Source: Mayamaea pseudoterrestris (taxonomy: Eukaryota; Bacillariophyta; Bacillariophyceae; Sellaphorales; Sellaphoraceae). Taken from it: a stretch of DNA of 64,000 nt. The stretch lies in assembly GCA_027923505.1 (NCBI GenBank), contig BROI01000020.1, forward strand, positions 496,001 to 560,000. The letters run 5' to 3'. This document shows, in pieces, positions 20,916 through 32,092 of this stretch. Under the pieces are notes generated by a model. That model searched no databases, was not told the origin of the DNA, and worked only from the letters and a program-made list of their open reading frames with translations. Within the stretch, counting starts at the first letter, position 1, and every line of letters begins with the position of its first letter. Both the position numbers and the translations under genes were made by a program.

Positions 20916-22358
20916 ATGGCGGCCGTCCATTTTCTTGGAACGCACAAAACCCTCCTTTCTCGATGCCTTGACTATACACAAACAGATACTCTTGTACCAT
21001 ACAAATTTGAAACAATGGAGAACCATACATTTTCCGAACCAGAACCCGTTGAAAATTCCAGTCCACCGGAATGGCTCGTCCACGTCCTCCGCAACAGCAA
21101 CAGTCCGACGGACGACGACGTTAAAAAGCAAACACTGGTTGCAACGCTGCTCGTTAATTGCGAAACCCTTCCGCCGCGCAGGCGCAAAGGAAGAGTTGTT
21201 TGGAAGTTGCCCGATGATTTTGCCAGCGTTCCAAAGTTTGGAAGCGTCGAGCGGGAGCGACTATGGGAATTGTTCAAGCAGCAGCGCAAGGAGCGGCGGA
21301 AAAGTAAAACAAAAGATGCACTAGTAGTAAATGACATTGGAGATGTAATGATTGATGATTCTGGTGGTATTGAAAAGGAGGAAGGAAATGAAAGAAGAGA
21401 GAATGCTGCTGGCCAAGCAAAGCCAAATGACGAAGGAGCGAATCGCTCGAGTCAGCAATCAGCGTCGGCGGAAAATGGTGCAGCAAGTTTTACTGATGCA
21501 GCAGCACCAGATTTAACGAAACAAGGAACTTCAAACGAAATGAGTCAATTAGATTTCACAAATAGACCGTCGGGTGCTGCTGCTGTAAAGACTCCCGGCA
21601 AGACGGAAGGATCGACGAGGAATGGTGACTACGGCGGAACATTAAGCAATGGAGCGAGCGGCGACTCTGCTGTTTCTTATCGACTCGACCACGAGTCGCA
21701 AGGTAAATCTTCACAACATCAAGCGCTAGAAACTGCTCCAACTCCGCCGACGCTTCCTCCTCCCGGGTTTGGAATGGCAAGCCTTTCACTCGAAACCGTT
21801 GATGCGAAAACAGCAACGCTTCTGCCTCCAGGCATGAATGCAACTGCTCCGCCTCCAGGCATGGAAGCAATACCTGCGCATCCAGCAGCTGCGCCGTTAC
21901 ATTCGCCTCCACAATTGCAGCTCCAACCAAAGTATTTTGAACGACATGAACTTGCGCAACTACCACGACTATTCACGCAACTCATGGCAGGCAACAAGGC
22001 ACGCGAATGGCTTGCATATTACGATCCATGCGCACAATGTTGTTTGCAGCTTGCCAGTGTCCAGGTGCAGTCGCAGTCGCTGCACGAGCGGCTGCAGCGG
22101 TGGACCTTGCTGTCGCAGCAGGGGGTTTGGGAGCCGCAAGGCTGCGCCACGGTGCAACAAATACAATCGCAGCAGTCGCAAGAGCAGAATAACACGTCAG
22201 CAGCAAGTACAGTCTTGGTGGTGTTTTCTGGTCGGACGCGACAAAAGTCGGAGCTTTTGGTCTTTTGCCTGAGTCTAGTCATGAGACAATCGCTGCAGCA
22301 GCATGGTGGCGGTGGTTACCAAATTGTCAATGACGTACTGACGCTCACGCCTGTGTGA
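20916..22358 (+). CDS. Pro/Gln-rich protein with possible NTF2-like C-terminal domain
   Basis: A single exon of 480 aa; the ATG at 20916 is first in frame, and a second Met 33 codons later (MENHTFSEPEP) is a fair alternative. Residues 50-130 include PPEWLVHVL and a basic helix ERERLWELFKQQRKERRKSK, followed by a long low-complexity linker with LPPPGFGM and PPPGM repeats. The last 140 residues look folded: LPRLFTQLMAGNKAREWLAY, then VQVQSQSLHERL, then TVLVVFSGRTRQKSELLVF and YQIVNDVLTL. The order 'hV.G......F...F.L.......Y.I.ND' resembles NTF2-like domains, in which the strand before 'ND' closes the barrel. That would suggest RNA export or a granule protein; this is inference. It lies between receptor copies 1 and 2, convergent with copy 2. 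Confidence 0.65.
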   Translation: MAAVHFLGTHKTLLSRCLDYTQTDTLVPYKFETMENHTFSEPEPVENSSPPEWLVHVLRNSNSPTDDDVKKQTLVATLLVNCETLPPRRRKGRVVWKLPDDFASVPKFGSVERERLWELFKQQRKERRKSKTKDALVVNDIGDVMIDDSGGIEKEEGNERRENAAGQAKPNDEGANRSSQQSASAENGAASFTDAAAPDLTKQGTSNEMSQLDFTNRPSGAAAVKTPGKTEGSTRNGDYGGTLSNGASGDSAVSYRLDHESQGKSSQHQALETAPTPPTLPPPGFGMASLSLETVDAKTATLLPPGMNATAPPPGMEAIPAHPAAAPLHSPPQLQLQPKYFERHELAQLPRLFTQLMAGNKAREWLAYYDPCAQCCLQLASVQVQSQSLHERLQRWTLLSQQGVWEPQGCATVQQIQSQQSQEQNNTSAASTVLVVFSGRTRQKSELLVFCLSLVMRQSLQQHGGGGYQIVNDVLTLTPV

Positions 22359-22579
22359 AGCGTGCATTGGCAGTGGATTGACTTTGACTTGATTGCTCTT
22401 GTTGGCAGTTTTTGAACGTTGCGTTGTCACTCCGATGATTTGTTGCCATCCAAGCCTGATGACTTGCACCGCTTCGAGCCTTTGCGACAAATGTCGATAC
22501 AAATAACAATGAGCGACATACGCAAACATAACAACCACATTGTAAAAAATGAATAAATTCACTTTTGGCCGATTACTTA

Positions 22580-25500
22580 TTAGATGGTAACGCGAAACTG
22601 ATCAGGCGCTTCGTCCTGCATCTCCCGATTCACCTTTTCAATCATTTCTTGCACGACTTCCTCTCCTCTAGCTTCCCACTCTTTGCGGTTCCTTTGAGCA
22701 TAATTCAAGTACTCGTCACTTGAAACACCAAAGACACCGCAATCCTTTAGCTTCTTGGCAAGAGGAATGATGTAAAAGTCAAAGAAACCAATTTCGCCCT
22801 TGTACCAAGACTCACTTGGATCTTGAGCCGATCTGCCTTCCTTCCAGGCACGGAAACACTCAAAGAAGAAGCGCTCATTCCATTTACGGTAAATGTGCCA
22901 GTGCTGCATGGTATGCGAGACATCAGAAGCCTGGATTAAATGCTCAATGACAATTGTGGCTTTTCGGTCGCTAGCTTCCTTGGGGCTTTCGTGCGACACT
23001 TGCTCGGAGAATGCATTTTCCCAACGTTTATTGCGAAGAATCTTTAGCTCCTTGTCAACAATATCCGTTGCCATTACGCTATTGACAACAAGCTCCCGAA
23101 AGCGTCGGAGTTCGGCATCATTGGAGTAAATTGCCTTCCGCAAGTCAACATATGAGTCATCCATGAGCAAGTGCCAGGCAATATCCACCGAGTTCTGCTC
23201 TGCCACGCTCTTTCCCTGATAATAGTCAGCAATGTGCGCTTCCTCCTTCACCAATTGAGCATTTGGAACACCGCAGTGGTCAACATCGTGAATTAATGCC
23301 GAGAAGACACAGGCAAATTGAGTCAAAGGGTCACTCGTAATGCCGTATGTGTGGTCATGCAGAGCTTTATTCGATTCCTTGACTGACGCAACGTTGGACG
23401 GAGCAATGATTCTCGACAGGAGCTTTGAAACACTCATGGCAACATGGCTAGCATGCTCGAAGTTGTGGAAATGATTGTTGCGGTACAAGGCGGCAATGTT
23501 CGAGACGTAGTTAAAGACCTGGTCAACCACAGCCGAGTCGATTGTAATAGAATCAATATTGACGTCAGCATCATCCTTGCTGCGTACAAAGTCAGGAAGC
23601 GAAATGATTTCCTTCACCTCTTCGATTACAGCCGTGTCAGCCTGCATGTACGCATTCTCGTTGGCGGTCTGGTCACTGACTTCCAAATGTGCTGTAGCTA
23701 AGCGGCGCGCCGCAATTTGCTTTAAAATGCGAATCAAAACTTCACAATTCCACTCAATCAAGCGAGCAATCTTATCCGACACCAAGTTGCTCACTTGGTA
23801 GTCTTCTTTTAAGGCCACAGGTGCATCGCAGTCATCGTCGTCATCGGCATCGTCGCCGGACTTCGACGATCCTCCGGAAGACGACACGGCAGTGTCCGCC
23901 TTGAATGTGAGCCAAAAGGTTGACATGACTCCTTTTCCCTTGGCAACAACAACCTCTTCGCGCGGTGTGACCCAATGTCCCTTGCCGACCGAGGTGAGAA
24001 CGTCGGCCGTATCATGCGAAACTTGGATCTTGCCCTTCATGCCGGTGCTCTCTGTTCGTGATGCGGTGTTCTACGCAAAAGTGCAGTAACGCGTGTGAGT
24101 CAAGTGAGAGAGACAGTGTGTGCAAACGAAAGATGCAAGGAGGACAATAGAATACGCACCATTGTATCACCAAACAATTGGAAGCGCGACCGTTCCCCGC
24201 GAAGGACTCCTGCTGTGACTGGACCAGAATGGATGCCCACTCTCATGTCCAATTCTCCAGTGTCAGGTCCCAAAGTAGTCTCAAGTCTCTTCATAAGGAC
24301 CCTACTTCTGCTTAATATATCGCGGGCGAAGCGGCACATGATAACGGCGTGGTCCTTTTGCGGTTCTGGGACACCGGTCACTGCGACATAGCAGTCTCCA
24401 ATCGTTTCAACCTTGAAAACCCGCCGCTTCTTTGCAATTTCATCAAAAGCACGATACAAGGTCTCTAACAATGTGAATACTTGGGCAGGCTCACGCTGGG
24501 AGCTCCATGCAGTAAAACCAGAAATATCTGCGAAAAGAACTGTGGCTTCCGAAAACAAGTCGGCAATAGGTTTGCCAACGTAGCCCATCTCGCCGTCTTC
24601 AACGCCTGCCACACCGACGCCATCACCAGCCAACAGCGACTTCAAATTGCCATCATTTCGGCCAACAGCTTGCTTCTCCGCTTCCGCTTGCTCTGCATAG
24701 AGACGGTCACGAATATTGGAGGGAAAGAGACTCGAAAGAATGGCATGCGACTTGGTGGCGGCACTGAGCACGATGTTATTGCGCCTTTGAACGAACCGAT
24801 CGTAAAAAATGAAAGTCATGGCGACAAACAAAAAGATGACGCACACGGCTGCAACAACAATGCCCGGCAAAGTCGTCTTGACAGTGTTCGCATACTCTTC
24901 CGAGGAGTAGCAGACAAACGAGTAGTAGCAATGGCCCGATAGCTTGGGTGTGAGCTCAGGATTCAAATACTGGTAGAGAGGAATCTGCCTCGCGGAATAG
25001 TCGTATGCTGGATCATGCAAGTCGCCTTCTCCAAGATATGTTGCCTGCATCAGAAAATATTGTCGAGTTTGTCAGATGACAGCTTCATTCGCACCTCGCT
25101 ACATGCGCGCATGTTCCAACGTACCTTGTTTCCATTCAGCACATAGGTCGAGACCTCGCCGCAGCTATTCTGCAAGACAACATACACACCAGAGACCCCC
25201 TCTGGCAACACATTCCAAAGAAACCGATCAAACGGAACCAATGCCTGCAAGTAACCAACAACAAGTGCCGTCGGATTGCTCACTTCGGCAAACACTGGCT
25301 CCACGAGGTACGCGTGCGGCATGCTCAAGGCCTTGGCAACATTTAACTCATTGACAAGAAATTGCTCGTGGTAGGCCACATGTGTATCCGTTCCAAATAA
25401 ATCATCCTTGGCGAGCGCGGAAATGTCCACCATTTGCGTGTAAACGCCCTCTGCAGCGTAAAAGAAGAAGGAACGAGTGTTTGAGCATTCAATTGAATGA

Positions 25501-26608
25501 CAATGTCGATACGTGCTTTACACTTGTCACTCCACTCACCTCGCGCAATGGTCGCCGCGTTAAACACATTCTTGTCAAAGTAAAGCGTCTCCAGCTGGTT
25601 CGAGTTGATAAAGTACGTTGTGGATGGCAGCGGACTCACATGCCAGTACGGAGTGTAGGACGACGCCGTTTCCGCTGGCGAGCGCTCGCCACCATTTACT
25701 GCAAAAATTTGCGGATAAATGGGATCCATGGCTCCATATGTGACATCCTTGCTCGACACTAATCCAGGCGACGCCTGATACTGCTCAATGCTTTGCTGAA
25801 TCCATTGCTGCGCGTCAACACTGTAGGATTCCCAACTGACGCGGTCGCGGTCCCGGACAATGGGACTATAGACCAAACTTTCAATGCCCGACTGCTCCCG
25901 CGTGTGGCGCGCCAGTGTTTCAAAAATGTCAATGGACACAAACGGAAAGGTTTGGTTCTTCACCTCGGCGTACTCGGTGATGCTTTCCGCCAAGCCGCGC
26001 GTCGCCTGTGATTGTGATGATGATAGTTGATGATAAGTTATTAGTTGATTGCATGCAAGCGCCGTGCAATCCTTTCCCTTTTTTCAACACCAATCACATA
26101 TGACGTACCAAGTGAAGGTTCTTGACGTAAAAGGTCGACGAATCCTTGACGGTGGAAGCAAACGAATTGTACTATCGTAGCGTGAAAGACATCAAGCAAG
26201 AGAAGAAGCGTGAGTAAGTACCAGTCAGTCAGTGCCATGCTCTCCCATTCAATCAATCGTTCAATACATTCAAACACTACAACTACTTACACCCTCCATG
26301 TACTGACTCTCCTGCTCGGAGTTTAAAAAGTGAAAGGCACCCGCCGCGACGGCGGCTCCCACAATCACAATGAGCATCAATACCACCCACCGCCAGCAGC
26401 GAATGGTACTGGTTTCACGCGCCGACAGTTGCTTGATTTCCTCTTCATTCGAAAGTCCAGTTGCATGTGTAGTATGCCCGCTCGTTCCCGTGTTGGTGGA
26501 GGATTCCTCGCAGGCGCTGCTGTTTTCTTCGTCGTTGGGGGTTTCCGAATCGGAGTGAGCGTCGTTGTCGCCATGGTCCTTGTTGTTCATGAACTTGTCC
26601 ATCATCAT
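22580..26608 (-). CDS. receptor nucleotide cyclase-PDE fusion, copy 2
   Basis: Minus-strand exons 26291-26608, 26109-26171 (63 bases), 25540-26005, 25125-25450, 24160-25044 and 22580-24070; 1182 aa. The start is the first ATG of an ATG triplet at 26608; an in-frame ATG at 26770 could extend it by 54 codons. TM1 about 74-95, TM2 about 451-473. The ectodomain holds FPFVSIDIFETLARH, LVYSPIVRDRDRVSWESYS and the two Cys in VLQNSCG and GHCYY that all copies keep. The cyclase keeps ADISGF, VETIGDCY and NTASR; the PDE keeps HNFEHASH, HDVDHCG and ASDVSHTMQHW. LFGDTM is fused to the preceding cyclase exon here (no microexon). Donor GTGCGT follows it. It is the first of four head-to-tail minus-strand copies. 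Confidence 0.93.
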
Positions 26609-27135
26609 TGTAAGAGTCTCTTGCAATGGGATCCACGAGTCAAGATGCTGTGAGGTATAGATGGATTGATTTGTGACAGACTCTTGTCGTATGCCAAATG
26701 GCAAGAGGCATTTTCGGTGGCAACGTCGGAGATACGCATGCCTCCGAGGAAACGAAAAAATGGATGGCATCGTCGCAAAATGTCACTAAATGAAAGGCTT
26801 AAGCAAATTAGTGACGCCAGCTGGATCAAGGGCGCGATTGATATTGCATCGCTTAAGCCTCCTCAAAGATTCGTCTAAACGCCAAAAAGATTCACGTTCA
26901 GGGCTATAGGTAAGGATCGGATTCTGTGACTGACAATAGTCATTTGGCGTAACAAAGGGATTGGCTGACGCCAGTAGGTTGAGTAGCTACGTATTTACTC
27001 CGACCTTTGGTCGTGCCAAATCTTCTTCACTGTCAACGCGCAAGCGGCGTCCACGACCAATCTAACTGTAACAAGTGTATAAGTAGTACAGATGCATGTT
27101 CAAACGCAACTGTAATCTACAAAAAGGCATAACAT
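26609..27135. other. intergenic spacer between receptor copies 2 and 3
   Basis: A 527-base spacer that should hold the copy 3 polyadenylation region and the copy 2 promoter and leader. No other gene was seen. Confidence 0.5.
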
Positions 27136-30100
27136 TTACATAGAGACCAAGCTGTCACCAGCGGAGCTTGCGCCAATCTCCCTCCGCGCCTTTTCAACCA
27201 TTTCCTGCACGACTTCTTCGCCTCTTGCTTCCCATTCCATGCGATTCCTTTGCGCGTAGTTTAAGTACTCATCACTAGACACACCAAAGACACCGCAATC
27301 CTTTAGCTTGCGAGCCAGTGGAATGATGTAAAAATCAAAGAATCCAATCTCGCCCTTGTACCAAGAAATGGAAGGATCACCACTTTCGGACCTGCCTTCC
27401 TTCCAAGCATGATAGCACTCGAAAAAGAAACGCTCGTTCCACTTGCGGTAAATATGCCAGTGCTGCATGGTATGGGATACATCACTGGCTTGAATTAAAT
27501 GCTCAATGACAATGGTTGCCTTTCGGTCAATGGCATCCTTGGGGCAATCATCGGCTGTTGCCGATTCCGAAAAGGCCGCCTCCCATCTAGCATTTCGCAG
27601 CTCCTTGAGGCTCTTGTCGACAATATCCGTTGCCATGACACTATTCACCACAAGCTCCCGAAATCGACGGAGTTCATCGTTGGTAGTGTAAATTGCTCGA
27701 CGGAGCGCCTCGTAGGACTCATCCATGAGTAAATGCCAGGCAATATCCACAGAATTTTGCTCGGCAACGCTCTTGCCCTTGTAGTATTCAGCCACTGGTG
27801 TGTGCTCCTTGATGAGCTGGGCATTGGGGACTCCGCAGTGATCAACGTCATGGATCAATGCACTGTAGATGCAGGCAAACTGAGTTAAAGGATCACTCGT
27901 GATTCCGTACGTGTGGTCGTGCAACGCCTGGCCGCTGCCGGCAACGTCGGCGGGGGCCACAATGCGAGACAGTAACTTGGAAACCGACATTGCAACGTGC
28001 GAGGCATGTTCAAAGTTGTGAAAATAGTTGTTTTGGTACATGGCGGCAATGTTGGAAATGTAGTCAAACAGCTGGTCAATAACCTCGGCGCTTATCGCAA
28101 CGGATTCCTCGGCTGCCGACTCTTTGCAGCTTTTATGATCAAAATCAGGAAGGTGTATGATTTCTTGCACTTCATCAATGACGAGCAAATTCGCTTGCAT
28201 GTATCGATTCTCGTCAACGGCGGCACTCATCCGCTTGCCGCCGGTGGCCTTTCGTCTAGCATGCATTTGTTTGAGGATGCGGACCAGTACCTCACAGTTC
28301 CATTCAATCAGGCGTGTCGTTTTCTCTGTACTAGACGAAATCTGCTTGCACGGCTCGGCGGTAAAGTCGACAGAGGCGCTGCCGCAATCTTCCGTGCCAG
28401 AGTCGTTCGAGCCACTGGTGGAGGCAGCGTACGATGACTCCTTCTTGATTGTCAGCCAGTACGTGGTCATTTCTCCCTTGCCCTTTGCAATAACTTTGTC
28501 TTCTCGTTGACTGACCCAGTGTCCCTTGCCTACGGCAATGAGGATGTCAGCAGTCTCTTGAGTCAATTGGATCTTGCCTCGAACTCCTGTACTTTCCGTC
28601 CGTGACGCCGTGTTCTAAATGGTAGAAACGCAAGTTGTATGAGCAAGACGAAACATCAAACACACGCAATAAAGTCGATAACAGGCAAACCATACCATTG
28701 TATCCCCAAAGAGTTGAAACCTTGATCGCTCTCCTCGTAAAACACCAGCAGTGACAGGACCTGAGTGAATGCCTACTCTCATATCCAAGTCAGCGGTATC
28801 GGGCCCCAAGGTTGTCTCAAGCCTCTTGGTTAGCATATGGCACTTGCTTAACATGTCTCTGGCAAACCGGCACATGATGACGGCATGCTCTTTTTGTGGT
28901 TCAGGAACACCAGTCACCGCCACATAACAATCGCCAACTGTCTCGACCTTAAAGACTCGGCGCTTGCGTGCAATGTCATCAAAAGCGCGGTACAGCGTCT
29001 CTAGTAAGGTGAACACTTGAGCAGGCTCCCGCTGCGAACTGAAGGAGAAGTGCAGAATAAAGGAATTAGCTTTGAACCGACCACGATGAGTGCGAAAAGC
29101 CATCACGCACGCTTCAACCGCTTACCTCCATGCCGTGAAACCAGCAATATCAGCAAACAACACAGTTGACTCGGTAAAAAGATCGGCAATTGGCTTTCCC
29201 TTGTATCCCATTTCAGCATCTTCTTCGCCTGCGACACCGGCCAAGCCGTCATTCGCCAAGAGCGACTTTAGATTGGAACTTCCAGACTGCGCAGCATCCG
29301 TTTCCGTCTTTTCGGCGTATAGACGGTCACGTATATTGGACGGAAACAAGCTTGAGAGTATCGCATGTGACTTTGTGGCGGCACTTAAAACAATATTGTT
29401 GCGGCGCTGCACAAAGCGGTCGTAAAAGATAAATGTCATGGCGACAAAGAGAAAGAGGCAGCAAATGGCAGCAACCGCTGCTCCAGCCAAATTGGATTTA
29501 ACACTGCTGGCGTATTCCTCAGACGAGTAGCAAAGGAAAGAGTACGAACAATGGCCCGATAGTCTTGACGTGAGCTCTGGATTCTGATAGTCGTACAGCG
29601 GAATGGTGACTCTCGAATAGTCAAACGCTGGGTCATGCTGGTCGCCAGAGCCAAGAAACGTTGCCTAGAGAAGCAGAAGTAAACAACGCGAATGATGAGG
29701 CCGATACCGCTTACAATTTTGGCGTTTTACTGCCGCACGAATACTCCAAGGTCGCAAAACGTACCTTGTTTCCCTTTAACACATACGTCGCAACATCTCC
29801 ACAGTTGTTTTGTAGCACCACGTAAACACCAGACACTCAGTCGGGTAGTACATTCCAAAGGAAGCGGTCAAATGGCACCAACGCTTGCAAGTAACCAACC
29901 ACCAAGGCAGTCGGATCGCCCACTTCGGCAAAGACTGGCTCGACCAAAAAGGCGTGTGGGGTTTGCAGCGCCGACGAAACGTTCAAACGGTTCACCAAGA
30001 ATTGTTCATGATACGCAATATGTGAGTCGGTCCCAAAGAGCTTGTCCTTGGACAAGGCGGAAATGTCAACCTCTTGCGTATAAACGCCCTCTGTATATGC

Positions 30101-31326
30101 AGCAGTACGTGAAGGAGTAATCGTCAGTCGATTGTACGCTTGTACAAGTAGGTGCGCACACACGCTCGCCGCAGAGTCCATCAACGATTGAACATACCTC
30201 GCGCAATTGACGCAGCGTTAAAGACGGCAATATCAAAATAGGGAGTCTGCAATTGATCCGAATTGATAAAGTATGTGGTGCTTGGAAACGGACTCACGTG
30301 CCAGTATGGCGCATACGAATTGGATGTTGCTGCCGGCGATTGCTGCTTGCGTTCCGTCGCGCCTTCCTGCAGCGTAAAAATGTGAGGGTAAATGGGTGCC
30401 ATGTCTCCATACTCCACTTGACCAGAAGAAACTAGTTCGGGTGACGGCTCGTAATGATCAATGCTTCGCTGAATCCACTCTTGATGACTGACGGAATACT
30501 TTTCCCAGGCTTGACGATTGCGGTCTCGCACCAGTGGACTGTACACGAGGCTTTCAATGCCTGATTGCTCGCGGGCGTGCCTTCCAATGGTTTCAAAAAT
30601 GTGTATGGTGACAAAGGGAAAGGTTTCGTTGGCGGCTTCGGCGTACTCGGTAATGCTTTCCGACAAGCCGCGGGTTGCCTGGAAAAGTAAAAGGGAGTGG
30701 CGAGGGTGAATGAGTGAGAAATGAAGGAGATTCCATGATGCTCAATGACTTAATGATATAAATCACAGTGGTTGCAGCAAACTCAAGTCGTTTGCTTGCA
30801 GTTTCATTTCGTTTCCAAGCATACCTGATGGAGATTCTTTACGTAAAAAGTTGACGAATCTCGTACTGCCGATGAAAAGGCATTGTACTGCAAGGGGAAA
30901 GAGAGGAGCAACGTTAGTAAATAGCCTTTATACAACTCTTTATAGTAGTTACACATTCACTTTCATCTCTCAATTAAATTTCCAACTCACTCCTTCCCTA
31001 TACTGCGTCTCCTCCTGCTTGCTCAAAAAGTAGTAAGCGCCGGCTGCCACGGCCGCTCCAATCACAAGTATCAAGGTCAAAACAATGATGCGCCACAGAC
31101 GAATGGTTTTGGTTTCGCGCGCCGAAAGTTGCTTGATTTCCTCCTCGTTCGATAAACCAGACGATGACTCGTGGGGTCGGCCCGTGGAACCAGTGTTGGT
31201 GGAGGAAGTGTCGTCCTGGTGGCTGCTGCTGTCGGAGCGAGCGTCGTGGGAATCGTCGTCGGATGCAATGGAAGCATCATCGTCGTCCTTGGTTGGATTG
31301 TTAGAAGCCATTGGCTGCTGGTTCAT
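27136..31326 (-). pseudogene. receptor cyclase-PDE fusion, copy 3, with in-frame TGA
   Basis: Minus-strand exons 30991-31326, 30825-30887, 30198-30678, 29765-30090, 29126-29664, 28696-29038 and 27136-28614, all with canonical GT-AG ends; 1189 codons counting the internal stop. The start is the ATG at 31326 (MNQQPMASNN). TM1 about 80-101. Codon 378 is TGA (29837-29839), where the other copies have Gly in LPEGVSGVY; the frame resumes on both sides (LWNVLPD, stop, VSGVYVVLQNNC). The product would end at 377 aa with TM1 and part of the ectodomain, and no cyclase or PDE. Everything downstream, including ADIAGF, VETVGDCY, NTASR, HNFEHASH and HDVDHCG, is intact, so the lesion is young, allelic, or a base error. 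Copy 3 alone shares with copy 1 the intron splitting AW|SSQ in the cyclase. Confidence 0.85.
29837..29839 (-). other. premature TGA in receptor copy 3
   Basis: On the minus strand the codons read CCC GAC TGA GTG TCT. The equivalent in copy 2 is CCA GAG GGG GTC TCT and in copy 4 the protein reads LPEGVSG, so a one-base GGA to TGA change would explain it. TGA is a normal stop in neighbours (for example copy 5), so general recoding is unlikely. Confidence 0.9.
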
Positions 31327-32092
31327 GTTCGAACGTCTGCTATAGAATGACTGCAAGCTGGTCGAACAAGATTCGGTGAATGGAGGCGACGACGACGAAT
31401 GAACATTGCGCGCCGGATGTTGTGAAGCTGGCGCGCCCGAAACGATGACGCACCACCGAATGAATGACCGAGGCATAGTTCGCGAGTGGTCGTGTCATGA
31501 AAATGTATATATATACCTAAATGTCCCTTCATTCGGAAACTACGTATTTCCACGACCCACACTCCCAAGGGCAATAACGAAATCTATTGACGCACTTGGC
31601 CACATCGTCAAGCGTCCGGTTACAAGCCGTTGCCACGAGCCCAATCGTCAGAGTGACTGCCGACTATTCGAAGATTCAGCGAATCAGGGCATATGCGAGC
31701 TCGATAAGTGTGGAGGTCCGCGTTTATCGCAAAAAGGCCCAACAGGCAATCACGGGCGCCATGCTGGCGTAGCAGTGGGATCAGCGGTCCAAGACAGATG
31801 TGTAGTTTACCAGGCACTTCCTTTCCATGAGGAAAAGCATCGCTTCCATCAACGATCGTCAATTTACTTCTTACTTGACTGCTCGTATAACGAACGAGTC
31901 AATGAGTCGCACTTACATCCGGCAGTTGACCGCTAGCAGCTGCGAGTAGTAGACCTCATGCCCTTATACCGACTACAACCTGAACAGCGTCCTTGACGGG
32001 TGCTGAGTACTAATGAAAATATAGAAATGAACGCATCAAGCTAATGTAAAGTTATTAAATTTCGGTCATCTGTATCGCTGTGCGAGCGCGAG
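31327..32092. other. intergenic, one weak ORF
   Basis: Between the start of copy 3 and the stop of copy 4. A 176-codon plus-strand ORF (31406-31936) and a shorter overlapping one (31587-31772) are open but show no motif. A coding remnant near 31600-31770 cannot be excluded. Confidence 0.35.

Noticed and set aside
29837-29839. Selenocysteine at the TGA of receptor copy 3
   Set aside because: The paralogues have Gly, not Cys, at this site; there is no redox context, and I could not identify a SECIS element.
31406-31936. A 176-codon plus-strand ORF upstream of receptor copy 3
   Set aside because: No motif, no splice or start support, and a composition unlike the real genes; it starts across the 5' end of copy 3.
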